Shown one piece after another: positions 51,701 to 59,339 of a stretch of DNA of 64,000 bases. The translations under genes were made by a program, and so were the position numbers. Each line of letters starts with the position of its first letter. The stretch's first letter is position 1. The notes beneath the pieces were generated by a model. The model was not told the DNA's origin. It searched no databases and saw nothing but the letters and a program-made list of their open reading frames with translations. The stretch is from NCBI GenBank assembly GCA_950022655.1, contig OX465584.1:5403694-5467693 (forward strand), in the 5' to 3' direction. This DNA is from Alentia gelatinosa. Its lineage: Eukaryota; Annelida; Polychaeta; Phyllodocida; Polynoidae.

Positions 51701-54148
51701 GAAACAGTTTATAAAATGCTCGCCTTCTGATTCTTTGATACTAACCAACGGTCTGGGGTACCGCTGATCGAGTTTAAAGGGGGGCGTCCACCAACCACGA
51801 CAAGGCTATGACAATGGCTTTCCGACAAGGTCCATGACAGGCCTACGATTGGAAAGCGTGTCATAGCCTTGTCGTGGTTGGTGGACCCCAGTTCCCGACA
51901 AGAGTCTACGACAAGGCCACGACAGGCTGCGGCTGGAAGCTTATCGGGGCATGTCGGGGGCCTTCCGACAAGGCTATGACAATATCGAACATGTTCGATT
52001 TTTGCCACGACTGGACCTTTGTCATGGAATGTTGTGGTTTCCTCGATATCACTGTCGTAGTGTGTCGGACCATGGTGACCTTTTTTACGGCAACCAGCAA
52101 CGTCTACGACACGCCCCGACACCGCTGTCATAAAGCCCTTCTTCTCACGACAAAGCTGCGACAAGGCGCCAATAGGAACTTTCTTGTCTGCTCTTGTCGT
52201 AGCCTTGTCGTGGTTGGTGGACGCCCCCCTTAAGGGTAACTAAAACAAGGTCGGTGCTGTTTTCGTAGACCAATAAAAATGAGCTTCATGGTGTTAAAAA
52301 TGTGAGGTAAATCCATGCAGGATAGACTTTACACGACTAGTTTATCAACAGGTGAAGTAAACTTAATAAACCATGCTCGGTGGCAAAGTGGTAGGGGTGT
52401 TCGCATCGAGCATGAGTGGTCGTGTGTTCAAACCCCGGCCGGGTCACACCAAAGACTTACACAAAAATGGTACCCACTGCCCATTCTGTTTAACACCCGC
52501 CATTAGGATGAGGAGTCGGGGTCTAGGGCCCGGGTGGAAGAACGGCTATATAGCCGAACTTGGTGATTGTATAACACAATATTCCCCTAATAAAAATCTA
52601 AAAAATTCAACAAAAAACCTTATCCGACAATAAGCGAAGTAAACATGATAAGACTTGGAGTGACAACAGATAAAATAAACTGTAAACATCTTCTTGAGAT
52701 AACAGGCAAAGTATAGTTAGTTGCTAAAGTATAGTTAGTATTGTAGCAATGTTTTGTCACACAATTTCCATTTCAAATAGCTTTATCACATATCTAGAAT
52801 TGGTCAATTGGATCTCACAAATACTTTTTCCCTAAAAATTCAAAACTTTCAGAAAGGATTTCTCAAAAGTCTTATAAAAGTCTCATTTAATAGGTGCATA
52901 TGACACAATTTGGAAATAAGACATAGGGAAATAGGATCAACATGTAGTGGTGTTGGCAAAAATACACGATGTAAATATGTGTAAATATGTGTCACAGTCA
53001 CAGGTGGTTAGAAATAGTTTTTTACTGCCCAGGATGGCAAGTATGGCTTGTTTTGACATTTTGATCATATCAAACAGAGTCAATGTGTATTATTATGGAT
53101 GTATAAGGTTTGTGTACCCAAATTGGACCTCAAATGGCGACTACACGTTATTCCTTATTAATTCAGAACATTTAAAGGTGTATGATGAAAGGAAAATCGA
53201 CCTGGTATTTAATCGGAAGGTGCACCCCTTTCATAAGATCTCACACTCTCTAAGTGGTATTCTGTACAAGGTTCTCACTCCGCTCTATGGGAGGAAAATT
53301 CTTAACGTACTAGGCTTAGAGCCTTGAGAATCAATGAGATTGAGATCTTTTGGTTGCATTGATGTACGTCTTTGGCATGTGAGGCAGGCCAGTGGATTCT
53401 CAAGGTTCTAAGCCTAGTTCGTTAAGAATTCTTCTCCTACATAGCGTAGTGAGAACCTTGTACAGAATACCACTTAGATAGTGTGAGATCTTATGAGAGG
53501 GGTGCGTAGTGAGAACCTTGTACAGAATACCACTTAGAGAGTGTGAGATCTCATGAGAGGGGTGCGGAAATAAGCATCGGGGCAAGTATTTGCCCGTCTG
53601 TGAGTTTATAATAATTTCCAGATTCAACGCCCAGTCAGTTTTCCCTCTGTACACTATAATACAGGCTTATGTTTCTTGAAAATTCATTTCTTGTTTTTTA
53701 ATTTTTCTCTGCGGAAATTTATGAAAAAACTCCGAAGCGGGTTAGATTTAGGTCTTTGGCCCTTCAGGATTTCCAAAAAAAATGATAACAATAATACAGG
53801 CTAATGCTAGAAATGCAGTTTAACTTGTACAATGAAACATTTTCATGAATAACCTTGGGCCATGGAGGTCAACCAGGAAGTCCGATCCATTCTTCATTTT
53901 GCCCGCGTCTGCCGCCCAGAGTTGTCTACTGACGTTAAGGATCTGCTGTTCGCTGATGGTGGCTTTCCGCCTTCCCCGAATGCCGTCTGCTTTCACATTC
54001 TCAAGGTCAAAAATGTCGTCTGCTTTTCCATCCTCAAGGTCACCACTATTGCCTGGTTTCCTGCGCTCGGCATTGAGAATGACCTCTGCCTTCCTGGTTA
54101 CAGCATCACGGGTCTCTCCCGAAAACTCCGCTTGGAACCAGGAGCTTG
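45463..54148 (-). CDS. EndoU/XendoU-type endoribonuclease gene (4 exons, 5' end missing)
   Basis: Exons in transcript order are 54148-53854, 49479-49277, 46958-46714 and 45711-45463. Their phases agree (1, 2, 1, 0) and they give 330 residues to a TAA stop. The family (ENDOU, placental protein 11, XendoU) cleaves RNA at uridines, is usually metal-dependent and leaves 2',3'-cyclic phosphate ends. Landmarks in order: an N-terminal helix ISEQQILNVSRQLWAAD; LFTYMN and RPTY; GVAENVTDVMTRREDAFL; AWEHVFVGE (His204) and LHNWVQMYWEE (His222); and DRSKSHGSSFFLGSSPEY (Lys263). These match the expected His-His-Lys triad. A stretch of about 15 residues before LFTYMN looks short against the family, so a small exon may be missing in the 4.4 kb intron. 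No signal peptide is in view. Confidence 0.88.
45862..46713. repeat. 41-bp minisatellite made of the EndoU splice-donor junction
   Basis: The plus-strand unit TTGACCTACTTACTGAGCCT with ATAGCCATGACAGACATGTA occurs about 21 times between 45880 and 46713 and fills most of the last intron. On the gene strand it reads CATGGCTATAGGCTCA then GTAAGTAGG, the same as the true exon end CATGGCCTCATGCTCA then GTAAGTAGG. Several units have the exon-like form (GCATGAAGCCATGACA on the plus strand). Only about two units lose the GT (TTATTGAGCC). Confidence 0.92.
46714..46958 (-). CDS. EndoU gene exon with both catalytic histidines
   Basis: The acceptor is CTTCTCTCAG and the donor GTAAGTAGG; the exon runs from phase 1 to phase 0. 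It encodes residues 167-248. His204 (codon 46846-46848) lies in WEHVFVGE and His222 (46792-46794) in LHNWVQ, 18 residues apart. The last 20 or so bases and the donor are the template of the 41-bp minisatellite that fills the following intron. Confidence 0.93.
46982..47170. repeat. Repeat S, copy 1
   Basis: GGTGGTTGTGGCCCCTAAGA to CAATGGGACAACTGCATGG is nearly identical to 50008-50194 (AGATTCGAGGTCAACTCTCG, GAATGCAGTCATTGGCTACT). It begins 23 bp before the acceptor side of the EndoU exon at 46958. Confidence 0.8.
47316..47450. mobile_element. MITE-C copy 5, broken
   Basis: AGTAGAACCCTGCCTAACAG and GACACCCTGCGTAAGCAGAC are the left half of the family. It has inserted in a repeat-R fragment (TTAATGAATGTTCATAATCA to its left) and MITE-F follows on the right. 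Confidence 0.7.
47453..47715. mobile_element. MITE-F copy 2
   Basis: It begins TCACTGCGCGAAAACCACCA and ends GGGGTTTTCGCACAATGG, with TAGGCGTATATATGACGTAT inside. The ends have a few substitutions against 15716-16120. It sits just beyond a broken MITE-C copy. Confidence 0.78.
47762..48958. mobile_element. Hairpin MITE-G copy split by a long MITE-C
   Basis: The left part (47762-47936) has TATATACCTGTGGTAGTACA and GGCCCGCTCCTACCC. The right part (48789-48958) has AACAGGCTGACTGTCTCCGT and the hairpin arms GTACGGATAAAATACTTGGT and GCGTATTTTATCCGTACGGA. The copy at 20785 is continuous across this point. Confidence 0.8.
47937..48790. mobile_element. MITE-C, longest copy (about 850 bp)
   Basis: It begins GGTACAGTAAAACCCCTCTT and ends GAAGAGGGGTTTTACTGTAT. 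GTCCCCTTAAGCGGGG boxes are repeated at both ends. The inner 500 bp is unrelated to the other copies and includes a C-run (48232-48249) and GCCGCCCAGAGCCGCAACGG. No coding frame was recognised. Confidence 0.8.
48948..49247. mobile_element. Hairpin MITE-H, copy 2
   Basis: CTATATATATACCCATGCCG to GGTCAGGACATTCTATATAA matches 29742-30085 with a short deletion. The arms TGTACAAGTCACAGAACTCG and CTCGTTCTGTGACTTGTACT are intact. It ends 29 bp beyond the donor of an EndoU exon. Confidence 0.82.
49277..49479 (-). CDS. EndoU gene exon: LFTYMN...FLKSV
   Basis: The acceptor is CCCCATTCAG and the donor GTAAGT; the exon runs from phase 2 to phase 1. It encodes residues 99-166: LFTYMNTSLLKSRPTYRAM, the NPELGVAENVTDV segment and RREDAFLAAILDSDVMRRL, all typical of the N-terminal half of EndoU. 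A hairpin MITE (48948-49247) ends about 30 bp beyond the donor. Confidence 0.9.
49520..49821. mobile_element. Modular hairpin element I, copy 6
   Basis: The hairpin comes first: CATCGAGATCCATAGCCACC pairs with GGCTATGGATCGAGTG. The constant module runs from ATCTCACCCCTATCACTAAC to AGGGGTGAGATAAAAGT, with CCAATGTTAAGTCTATGG at 49767-49784. It begins about 40 bp upstream of an EndoU acceptor. Confidence 0.78.
49863..50005. mobile_element. MITE-B relative
   Basis: GAGGAAACATAGTTACTAAG and GTGATGGCTGTTGGAGGTCA, with TTTGAACAGCCATCACTT as the pairing arm, resemble the TGAGAAAACGTAGTTACTGA end of MITE-B. A further fragment is at 50808-50860 (GGCTCAGTAATAAGATTTCC). Confidence 0.55.
50008..50194. 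repeat. Repeat S, copy 2
   Basis: A direct copy of 46982-47170, with about ten differences over 185 bp by eye. It lies in the large EndoU intron. The family is not recognised. Confidence 0.8.
50200..50970. other. EndoU intron, nothing coding seen
   Basis: Bases 50530-50600 resemble 18655-18720 (TCTTCATATTTGGAACGATT, ATTATATGTATCCCCTACTC), a dispersed repeat of unknown type. Confidence 0.45.
50972..51272. mobile_element. Modular hairpin element I, copy 7
   Basis: The hairpin AAACAAGAGTTAGTCATGTT with GTTTATCGCAC pairs with GTGCGATGAACAATAACATG and ACTAACTCGAGTTTGG. The loop has GCGAGGCAAAGCCGAGAGCA. The constant module runs from ATTTATCCTACCCCGCCCG to AGGGGTAGGATAAT, with CCAATGTTAAGCCTATGG at 51228-51245. 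Confidence 0.82.
51775..52233. mobile_element. CGACA-ladder element J, copy 2
   Basis: The ends pair almost perfectly: TAAAGGGGGGCGTCCACCAA then CCACGACAAGGCTA at the left, and TAGCCTTGTCGTGG then TTGGTGGACGCCCCCCTTAA at the right. An extra inverted copy of the end (CATAGCCTTGTCGTGGTTGG) lies inside at 51862. CGACA boxes recur at 10-13 bp in the subterminal parts. Confidence 0.83.
52370..52615 (+). mobile_element. tRNA-derived SINE (SINE-2), near full length
   Basis: GGTGGCAAAGTGG (A-box-like) and GTGTTCAAACCCC (B-box-like) form the head. The body is CACACCAAAGACTTACAC, ATGGTACCCACTGCCCATT, AACACCCGCCATTA, AACGGCTATATAGCCGAA and GGTGATTGT, with an AT-rich tail CCCCTAATAAAAAT. A second, headless copy lies at 35745-35915. 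Confidence 0.78.
52640..53850. other. EndoU intron with a duplicated TTGTACAGAATACCACTTAG block
   Basis: GTGAGAACCTTGTACAGAAT, ACCACTTAGA and GTGTGAGATCT occur twice in tandem at 53447 and 53506, 59 bp apart, and once inverted at 53230-53285. The outer arms CCTTGAGAATC (53325) and GATTCTCAAGG-type (53396) complete a large hairpin. Bases 53105-53215 are shared with 30430-30535. Confidence 0.6.
53854..54148 (-). CDS. EndoU gene, first visible exon
   Basis: On the minus strand the acceptor is CTTCTTTCAAAG and the suggested donor is AAG|GTTATT at 53853. That donor is weak, but it gives phase 2, exactly what the next exon needs. The first 60 residues are polar and carry two related motifs (GKADDIFDLENVKADGI). 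The last 35 are the EndoU N-terminal helix and the KNGSDFLVDLHG strand. A MITE begins about 44 bp upstream of the acceptor. Confidence 0.72.
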
Positions 54149-54191
54149 CTTTGAAAGAAGGTTTACAGTAGAGTGCGGGGTGCATGTTGAT

Positions 54192-54815
54192 TTAAAGGCA
54201 TATCGGACAATTTACGGTGGCGCCACCTGGTGATTTTAAAATATTGTCAATTACCTGTCAAAAGTGGTTCCTTATGATTCATTTTAAAGGCATATCGGAC
54301 AATTTGGCTCGAAAAATTAAAACCCATGTCAATTTCCTGAAAATTTAATATGATGATCTCCAAGTGTTGTGGAACACAAATATAATTTAAAAATCGGGGG
54401 TCACCCTGCTAGTTTTTGATTTATAGATCAATATTATGATAATTTTATATTAGAATATATTGAAATTCTAAAAAGAATTTTTTCACATAGTAAAAAACAT
54501 GTCATTTCCCTCAAACTTTCACAGAATATAGTATATTTATAGTACTTCTTATTTAGGTTTTAAAAATCATAGGTCACTGTCCTTGTTTTTGAAAGAATAG
54601 AAGAAAACCATATTTTCCGTACATTTTCTATGTAAATCAGACACATGTAAATTGGCCTATATTACCAATAAAATTGGATAAACATGACAAAATGTTAAAT
54701 ATACTCATGTATAATTAGAATAAATTCCCAAAATACCAGTTTTGACTAATATTTGACATAATTTAAAAATCACCAGGTGCCGCCACTGTGGATTGTAGGA
54801 TATGCCTTTAAAGCT
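54192..54815. mobile_element. Element M, complete (about 625 bp)
   Basis: The left end is TTTAAAGGCATATCGGACAA then TTTACGGTGGCGCCACCTGG. The right end, read in reverse, is TTTAAAGGCATATCCTACAA then TCCACAGTGGCGGCACCTGG. The paired ends run on for about 75 bp. A second left-type end at 54282 and a further end at 55025-55055 (TCATATGTCCGATTTGCCTT) suggest two overlapping copies. It begins about 44 bp upstream of the EndoU acceptor at 54148. Confidence 0.8.
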
Positions 54816-55039
54816 AAATGTGTAGATTTAACATTTTGTCCAGTTTAAACAATATTAATAGGCAAAATGGGCAATTTACATTTGCTTGATTTACATTGGA
54901 AATGTATTGAAAAATATGGTTTTCCTCAATTCTTTCAGAAATAAGGATGGTGACCTATGTATGTGTAGTACTATGCATCTACTATATCCTGTGAAAGTTT
55001 GGAGAAAATGACATGGGTTTGACTTTGTGAAAATCATAT

Positions 55040-55330
55040 GTCCGATTTGCCTTTAATGAAAGAGAAGGGAATGTTATTTCTTCTATCGACAGGGGGTGTT
55101 CCATTGAAACGATGGGGGCATAAAAAAGATGACTTAACTTGGATAAATACAAAATATCGACTGGTTCCAGAAAATACAACCGGCCGCATGCTCCGAGGAG
55201 TTGACGCGTAGTAATATCCGAGTGCATGCAAGGATATTGCGCAGTCAATGCCGAGGAGCATACAACCACTTTTATCTGAAAAGCTGTTGTATTTGTTCTG
55301 GTATATATACCACTATTTATCTATCAATTT
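55040..55330. mobile_element. Hairpin element K, copy 3
   Basis: The core CATGCTCCGAGGAGTTGACG pairs with CAATGCCGAGGAGCATAC around GCGTAGTAATATCCGAGTGC. AT-rich flanks are typical of the group. Confidence 0.7.
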
Positions 55331-56040
55331 CTAGCCAGTTATCGGGAAGGTGAATCGTGAATGTGAATTTAGTTCTATGATATTATAAAGGTTTCACAGC
55401 TCAGAACAAGGCATTGAGGGAGGGGGAGAAAACCATGAATCGTGCATTTACCTTGAGAAAAGGAGAGAAGTAGACACACAAGAAACACATCCGATAACAT
55501 GTTATTTTAGTAGATCCTGAAATATAATATGCAATGGTTAAATCCTTCTGCTTGCACATCCATGCTTGAGTAAGTAACTGACTTATCACTAATTTATGGC
55601 GCAACCACCTTCTTATTCAACACTTATGGACGACCTTATGGACGGCTAATACTGTCTTAGCGAACATACTTAAATATTATTAAATGATAGCCCTTGTATG
55701 AGGTACATAAAGGGATCTTGATGTACGATCGCAGATTATTAAACAGGTCCCACTGGTCTAGTTTAGTGCAAAATGTAAGGCTAACTACTGGCATGCAGAT
55801 CTATGAATAACATTATAGGTTAAAAATCTTAAACTCATACCATTGGTGTCTATACAACAGGATTGAATATAGAAATAAACAGTTTTAGAAGGTAAACGAA
55901 GCCTCAGCCTACCTAGAGAGCGCCCTGATCGTGAGTGAGAGTGGTGGAGAGGGGACTGAGTCTTTCTACGTGACACTTAAGTTCTACAAGGATGACAGAA
56001 CCAGCGAAACCGGAAGAAGAAACACACACCAGAAACTAGA
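55330..56040. other. Upstream of the EndoU exons, no exon supported
   Basis: A plus-strand frame without ATG at about 55868-56041 (57 codons, NEASAYLESALIVSESGGE and on) looks protein-like, but it has no good donor and no family resemblance. The missing EndoU 5' exons could lie here or further on; none was recognised. Confidence 0.35.
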
Positions 56041-56225
56041 CTTTCACTACCGAGTATTTGTATAGAATGACCCGACCATGCAGTACATACATATACAATA
56101 TTACCATGATTTCGATCTGAGTGGCCGTATTCTCCGCGTAGTTGACGAGTATTGCGTAGCGTCAACTACAAGGAGAATACGGCCACACAGATCGAAATCA
56201 TGGTAATGTTGTATTTATTACTCAC
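56041..56225. mobile_element. Long hairpin element, family of MITE-H/K
   Basis: ACCATGATTTCGATCTGAGT and GGCCGTATTCTCC pair with GGAGAATACGGCCACACAGA and TCGAAATCATGG; the loop contains GTAGTTGACGAGTATTGCGT. ATAGAATGACCCGACCATGC on the left resembles MITE-H. Confidence 0.75.
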
Positions 56226-56693
56226 TTATTCTTAGATGTAAGCAATAAATATGATCGTTAGAAAACTTTTCAACGTAGTTAAGAAGTTATGTTTGGGACT
56301 ACTTTCATCTCAAAAATCCGTATTCTCCTAGGAGATTCCGCAGGTCCGTATCCTACTCAGTAGAGATCTGTAATCTCCATAGGCTTAGTATGGAGACTCC
56401 GTATCAGGTGGGTAATAATACAAAAGGGGATCATGATTCGTAGTTCGTACGGAATGAGGGGTTTAACATAATCGAGTTTTGTAGCTTGTACGATGATGGT
56501 CGGTTGTTCTATCTTTATCATATACCCGAATTTAATGAATTTTCACCAGTGAATTGGCCTAACAACTGATGTTTTAGGCAACACGGGCGTACGTGCACAT
56601 ATTTATATACGTTATTGGTATAACAGACAATCTATTCTCGTGACTGACATAAACGCCTACTCTGACTGACCCTGTGATATGTGGTACCGCTCT

Positions 56694-56985
56694 TTATCTC
56701 ACCCCTTGAATAAATGCCCATAGGCTTAACATTGGGAACTCATTCTCCATGCCCCTACGAGTATTGCGGTCCGTTCTCCATGGTCTATATCCTATGTGTC
56801 ATCCATTCTTTTCATGTGTATAGGGGTGAAATAAATACAGAAAGCACCTCGTTTTGGTCAAGAAGTCATTCTGCAACTAGTTTTAACGCTGAGTGATATT
56901 CACTCGGCTGTCGCCTCATTCATATCACTCCGCATCAAACTCGTGGAGAACGACGACTTTGACCAAACCTTGTAAGTTTCTTTAA
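56694..56985. mobile_element. Modular hairpin element I, copy 8
   Basis: The constant module runs from TTTATCTCACCCCTTGAATA to AGGGGTGAAATAAATAC, with CCATAGGCTTAACATTGG at 56718-56735. In the hairpin, TTTTGGTCAAGAAGTC pairs with GACTTTGACCAAAC and GAGTGATATTCACTC closes near the loop (GGCTGTCGCC). Confidence 0.78.
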
Positions 56986-56999
56986 TTCTAAATAGCTTT

Positions 57000-57170
57000 A
57001 AGATATATAGTACGACCTGACCATGCTGTACATGCTACACAACGAGATGGGGAATTGTTGTTACTTATGGAACGAGGCCCCAGGCCGAGTACCATAAATA
57101 ACATCAGTTCCCATCGAGCCTTGTAGCATGTACAGCATGGTAGGTCATTCTATATTTATTATATACCCAA
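57000..57170. mobile_element. Long hairpin element, MITE-H type
   Basis: TACGACCTGACCATGCTGTA and CATGCTACACAACGAGATGG pair with CCCATCGAGCCTTGTAGCAT and GTACAGCATGGTAGGTCATT. The inner loop is GGCCCCAGGCC. It ends TTTATTATATACCCAAA. Confidence 0.78.
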
Positions 57171-57489
57171 AATGAATTAGATCTTACCATAATATTGGCA
57201 TAGAAGACATGTCTACGTTAAATCTAACACACTACTGATGTTTCAACATGTTCAGTATAACAGTGTACTGCACAGGGTTCAGTATACAATTTTTACTGCA
57301 TAGGGAGCAGCAGTACGTAATCATCAAATATACTTCATGGGTATATAATAAATGCGCAGATGTTTCATATTATTATGCGTAAATGTCTCAAGATCTAAAT
57401 AGAAATTCAGATACCAATGGAAAACCCTAAAATGAACTATACATCCTCCTGCGAACTTAGTGTCCAGTTTTATCATCGGAAAGACTTAT

Positions 57490-58075
57490 ACCACCAACAT
57501 GGCGGCCTGCACGGCCTCACCTAGACTGGCTCCAGTCCCTGCATCCTATGGCTACCCTCCTCGCTGGTAGACTGGCTCCAGTCCCCGCATCCTATGGCTA
57601 CCCTCCTCGTTGGGATACAGGGACTGGTACAATCGGCAATGGTGTTGGATTTCTGGTGATGTTTAGCACCAGTATTCCCAACACTCTCCATACAGATATC
57701 CTGGCTACTGGTCAGGATATCTGCTGGGAGATTGATACCCTCTCACTTTGATCTTGATCGGGTCACAATCAGTCACAATCAGTAACAGGCGAAATTTAAT
57801 TTTAATCACAGTCAGCAGTAGGCTAAATTTATTGCTATAATAACACAGGCGACCAGGGAACTGGAGGATGGGATGGGGGAGGCTAGGAAAAGGTATAGGC
57901 TTACAGGGAGCGGTTTGGGGTCATAAACAGGAGATTCCCTTCACAGTGGACAAGTCTTTGATTCATGGGCCAGTCAGAGAAGGATATATACTACAATGAA
58001 CTATATTCTGATCGTCTTTAATCATGTACATATTCAAAGACTTGAGCAAGTTTAGGTCTCACCTGGAAAGGAGCT
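57490..58075. repeat. Old repeat R, uninterrupted copy
   Basis: It contains a tandem duplication of GACTGGCTCCAGTCCC and TGCATCCTATGGCTACCCTC (57525-57606), then ACACTCTCCATACAGATATC and CTGGCTACTGGTCAGGATAT, then TCACAATCAGTCACAATCAG and the segment shared with 32285-32520. It serves as the empty site for the fold-back insertion. Confidence 0.7.
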
Positions 58076-58284
58076 ATAGAATTCCACCACCGAAACCTGA
58101 TATCGCGGGTTGTCTGTATTATATTTAGCAGAGAGCAAGTCTGACCTGGGCGACCTAGTTAGTATGTTGATCGTGGTCTGGGATTCCCACATGATCGGAG
58201 TGACATCATGTTGTCTAGCGGGGAGATATCATGTCACAATCTCAGATGTTTAAATAGACACGGAAGTTTTACCACACAGGGATA

Positions 58285-58560
58285 CATACATGATATTGAT
58301 TAGTTTCAGATGCAAGCGTTCGTATGCTCCGAGGGGTCGACGCCTAGTAGTACCCGAGTGCATGCGAGGATATTACGCAGAGGCAACTCCGAGGAGTATA
58401 CAAACGCTTTTATCTAAAACCAGTCTATATTGTATTTATCATCCATCTTTCCTTGACAAGTGGTGCACTGATATTAATACTTTTTCACGAGCACTAATTT
58501 TCCGGTATGTAGATACACGCTGCCCATGTGTTTTTCCATGGACACTTTGTATTATTATAC
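58285..58560. mobile_element. Hairpin element K, copy 4
   Basis: GTTCGTATGCTCCGAGGGGT pairs with CAACTCCGAGGAGTATACAA. The right part ATGTAGATACACGCTGCCCA with TGTTTTTCCATGGACACT is shared with 30838-30890. Confidence 0.72.
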
Positions 58561-58649
58561 AAAGGTCACCTTCAGTATCCAGTTTCCATGGAGGAACGCG
58601 GTATTCCAAATGTACGGTAATAACAGTATAAGAAAATGACTTAGAAGTG

Positions 58650-58885
58650 TTCCAGTTCATTGAAATGTGGTGGTTAGGTAGGTTGGTACATGGCTGGGCA
58701 GGTGTGTAGATGGGCAGGCTGGTGCTTGATAGGTGTGTGGACGGTTTGGTACGAGGGTTATTGGGCATGTTGTTGGGGACAGGTTGGTAGTTGGTGGGTA
58801 GATAGGGGGGTAGGTAGGTAGGTTGGTGAATAGGCAGGTTGTTTGACGGACCATTTATTGTGTGGGCAGGTTGATGGGTAGGTAG
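58650..58885. repeat. Degenerate GGTAGGTTGGT repeat
   Basis: GT-rich irregular units (GGTAGGTAGGTAGGTTGGTG and similar). The minus-strand frame through it, rich in Pro and Thr, is a product of the repeat. Confidence 0.75.
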
Positions 58886-58889
58886 TTTG

Positions 58890-58896
58890 GTGGGTT

Positions 58897-58942
<46 letters not shown>

Positions 58943-58978
58943 GGAGAGATACATAGAGAGAGAGACAGAGACAGAGAT

Positions 58979-59061
<83 letters not shown>

Positions 59062-59085
59062 GGGACAGATGCAGAGACAGATGGA
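58890..59085. repeat. (GA)n then (GACA)n microsatellites
   Basis: GAGA dinucleotides at 58894-58930, a mixed patch, then about 25 tetranucleotide GACA units between 58964 and 59060. Confidence 0.92.
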
Positions 59086-59339
59086 GTGAGAGTTTCTTTT
59101 GATTATTCTTAATTTTCTTTACTGTACAATAGGTTTGAAGCCAATATAAACTGACATGTTAAATCGAAATCAAAGAAAAGAATTCAGTACAAAACTAGAA
59201 GAAAATGAAGAGGATAATGTAAGGAGTTCCGATTCTCTGATATGCTTTTTACAGATCCTTAACTAACCTTTTTAAACTATTTGGAAAATGGAGGTTTTAT
59301 TTTTTTATTGGTAGCTTCTCCCACATGACTTATCCTTCA

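Noticed and set aside
51709..52233. Frames of 119-151 codons on both strands
   Set aside because: They lie inside the CGACA-ladder element; mirrored frames are expected from its inverted repeats.
53862..54233. Plus-strand frames of 108-123 codons over the EndoU exon
   Set aside because: They are antisense shadows of the minus-strand EndoU exon, which has the family motifs.
55868..56041. Open frame of 57 codons that looks protein-like on the plus strand
   Set aside because: No ATG, no good donor, no neighbouring exon in phase and no recognised family.
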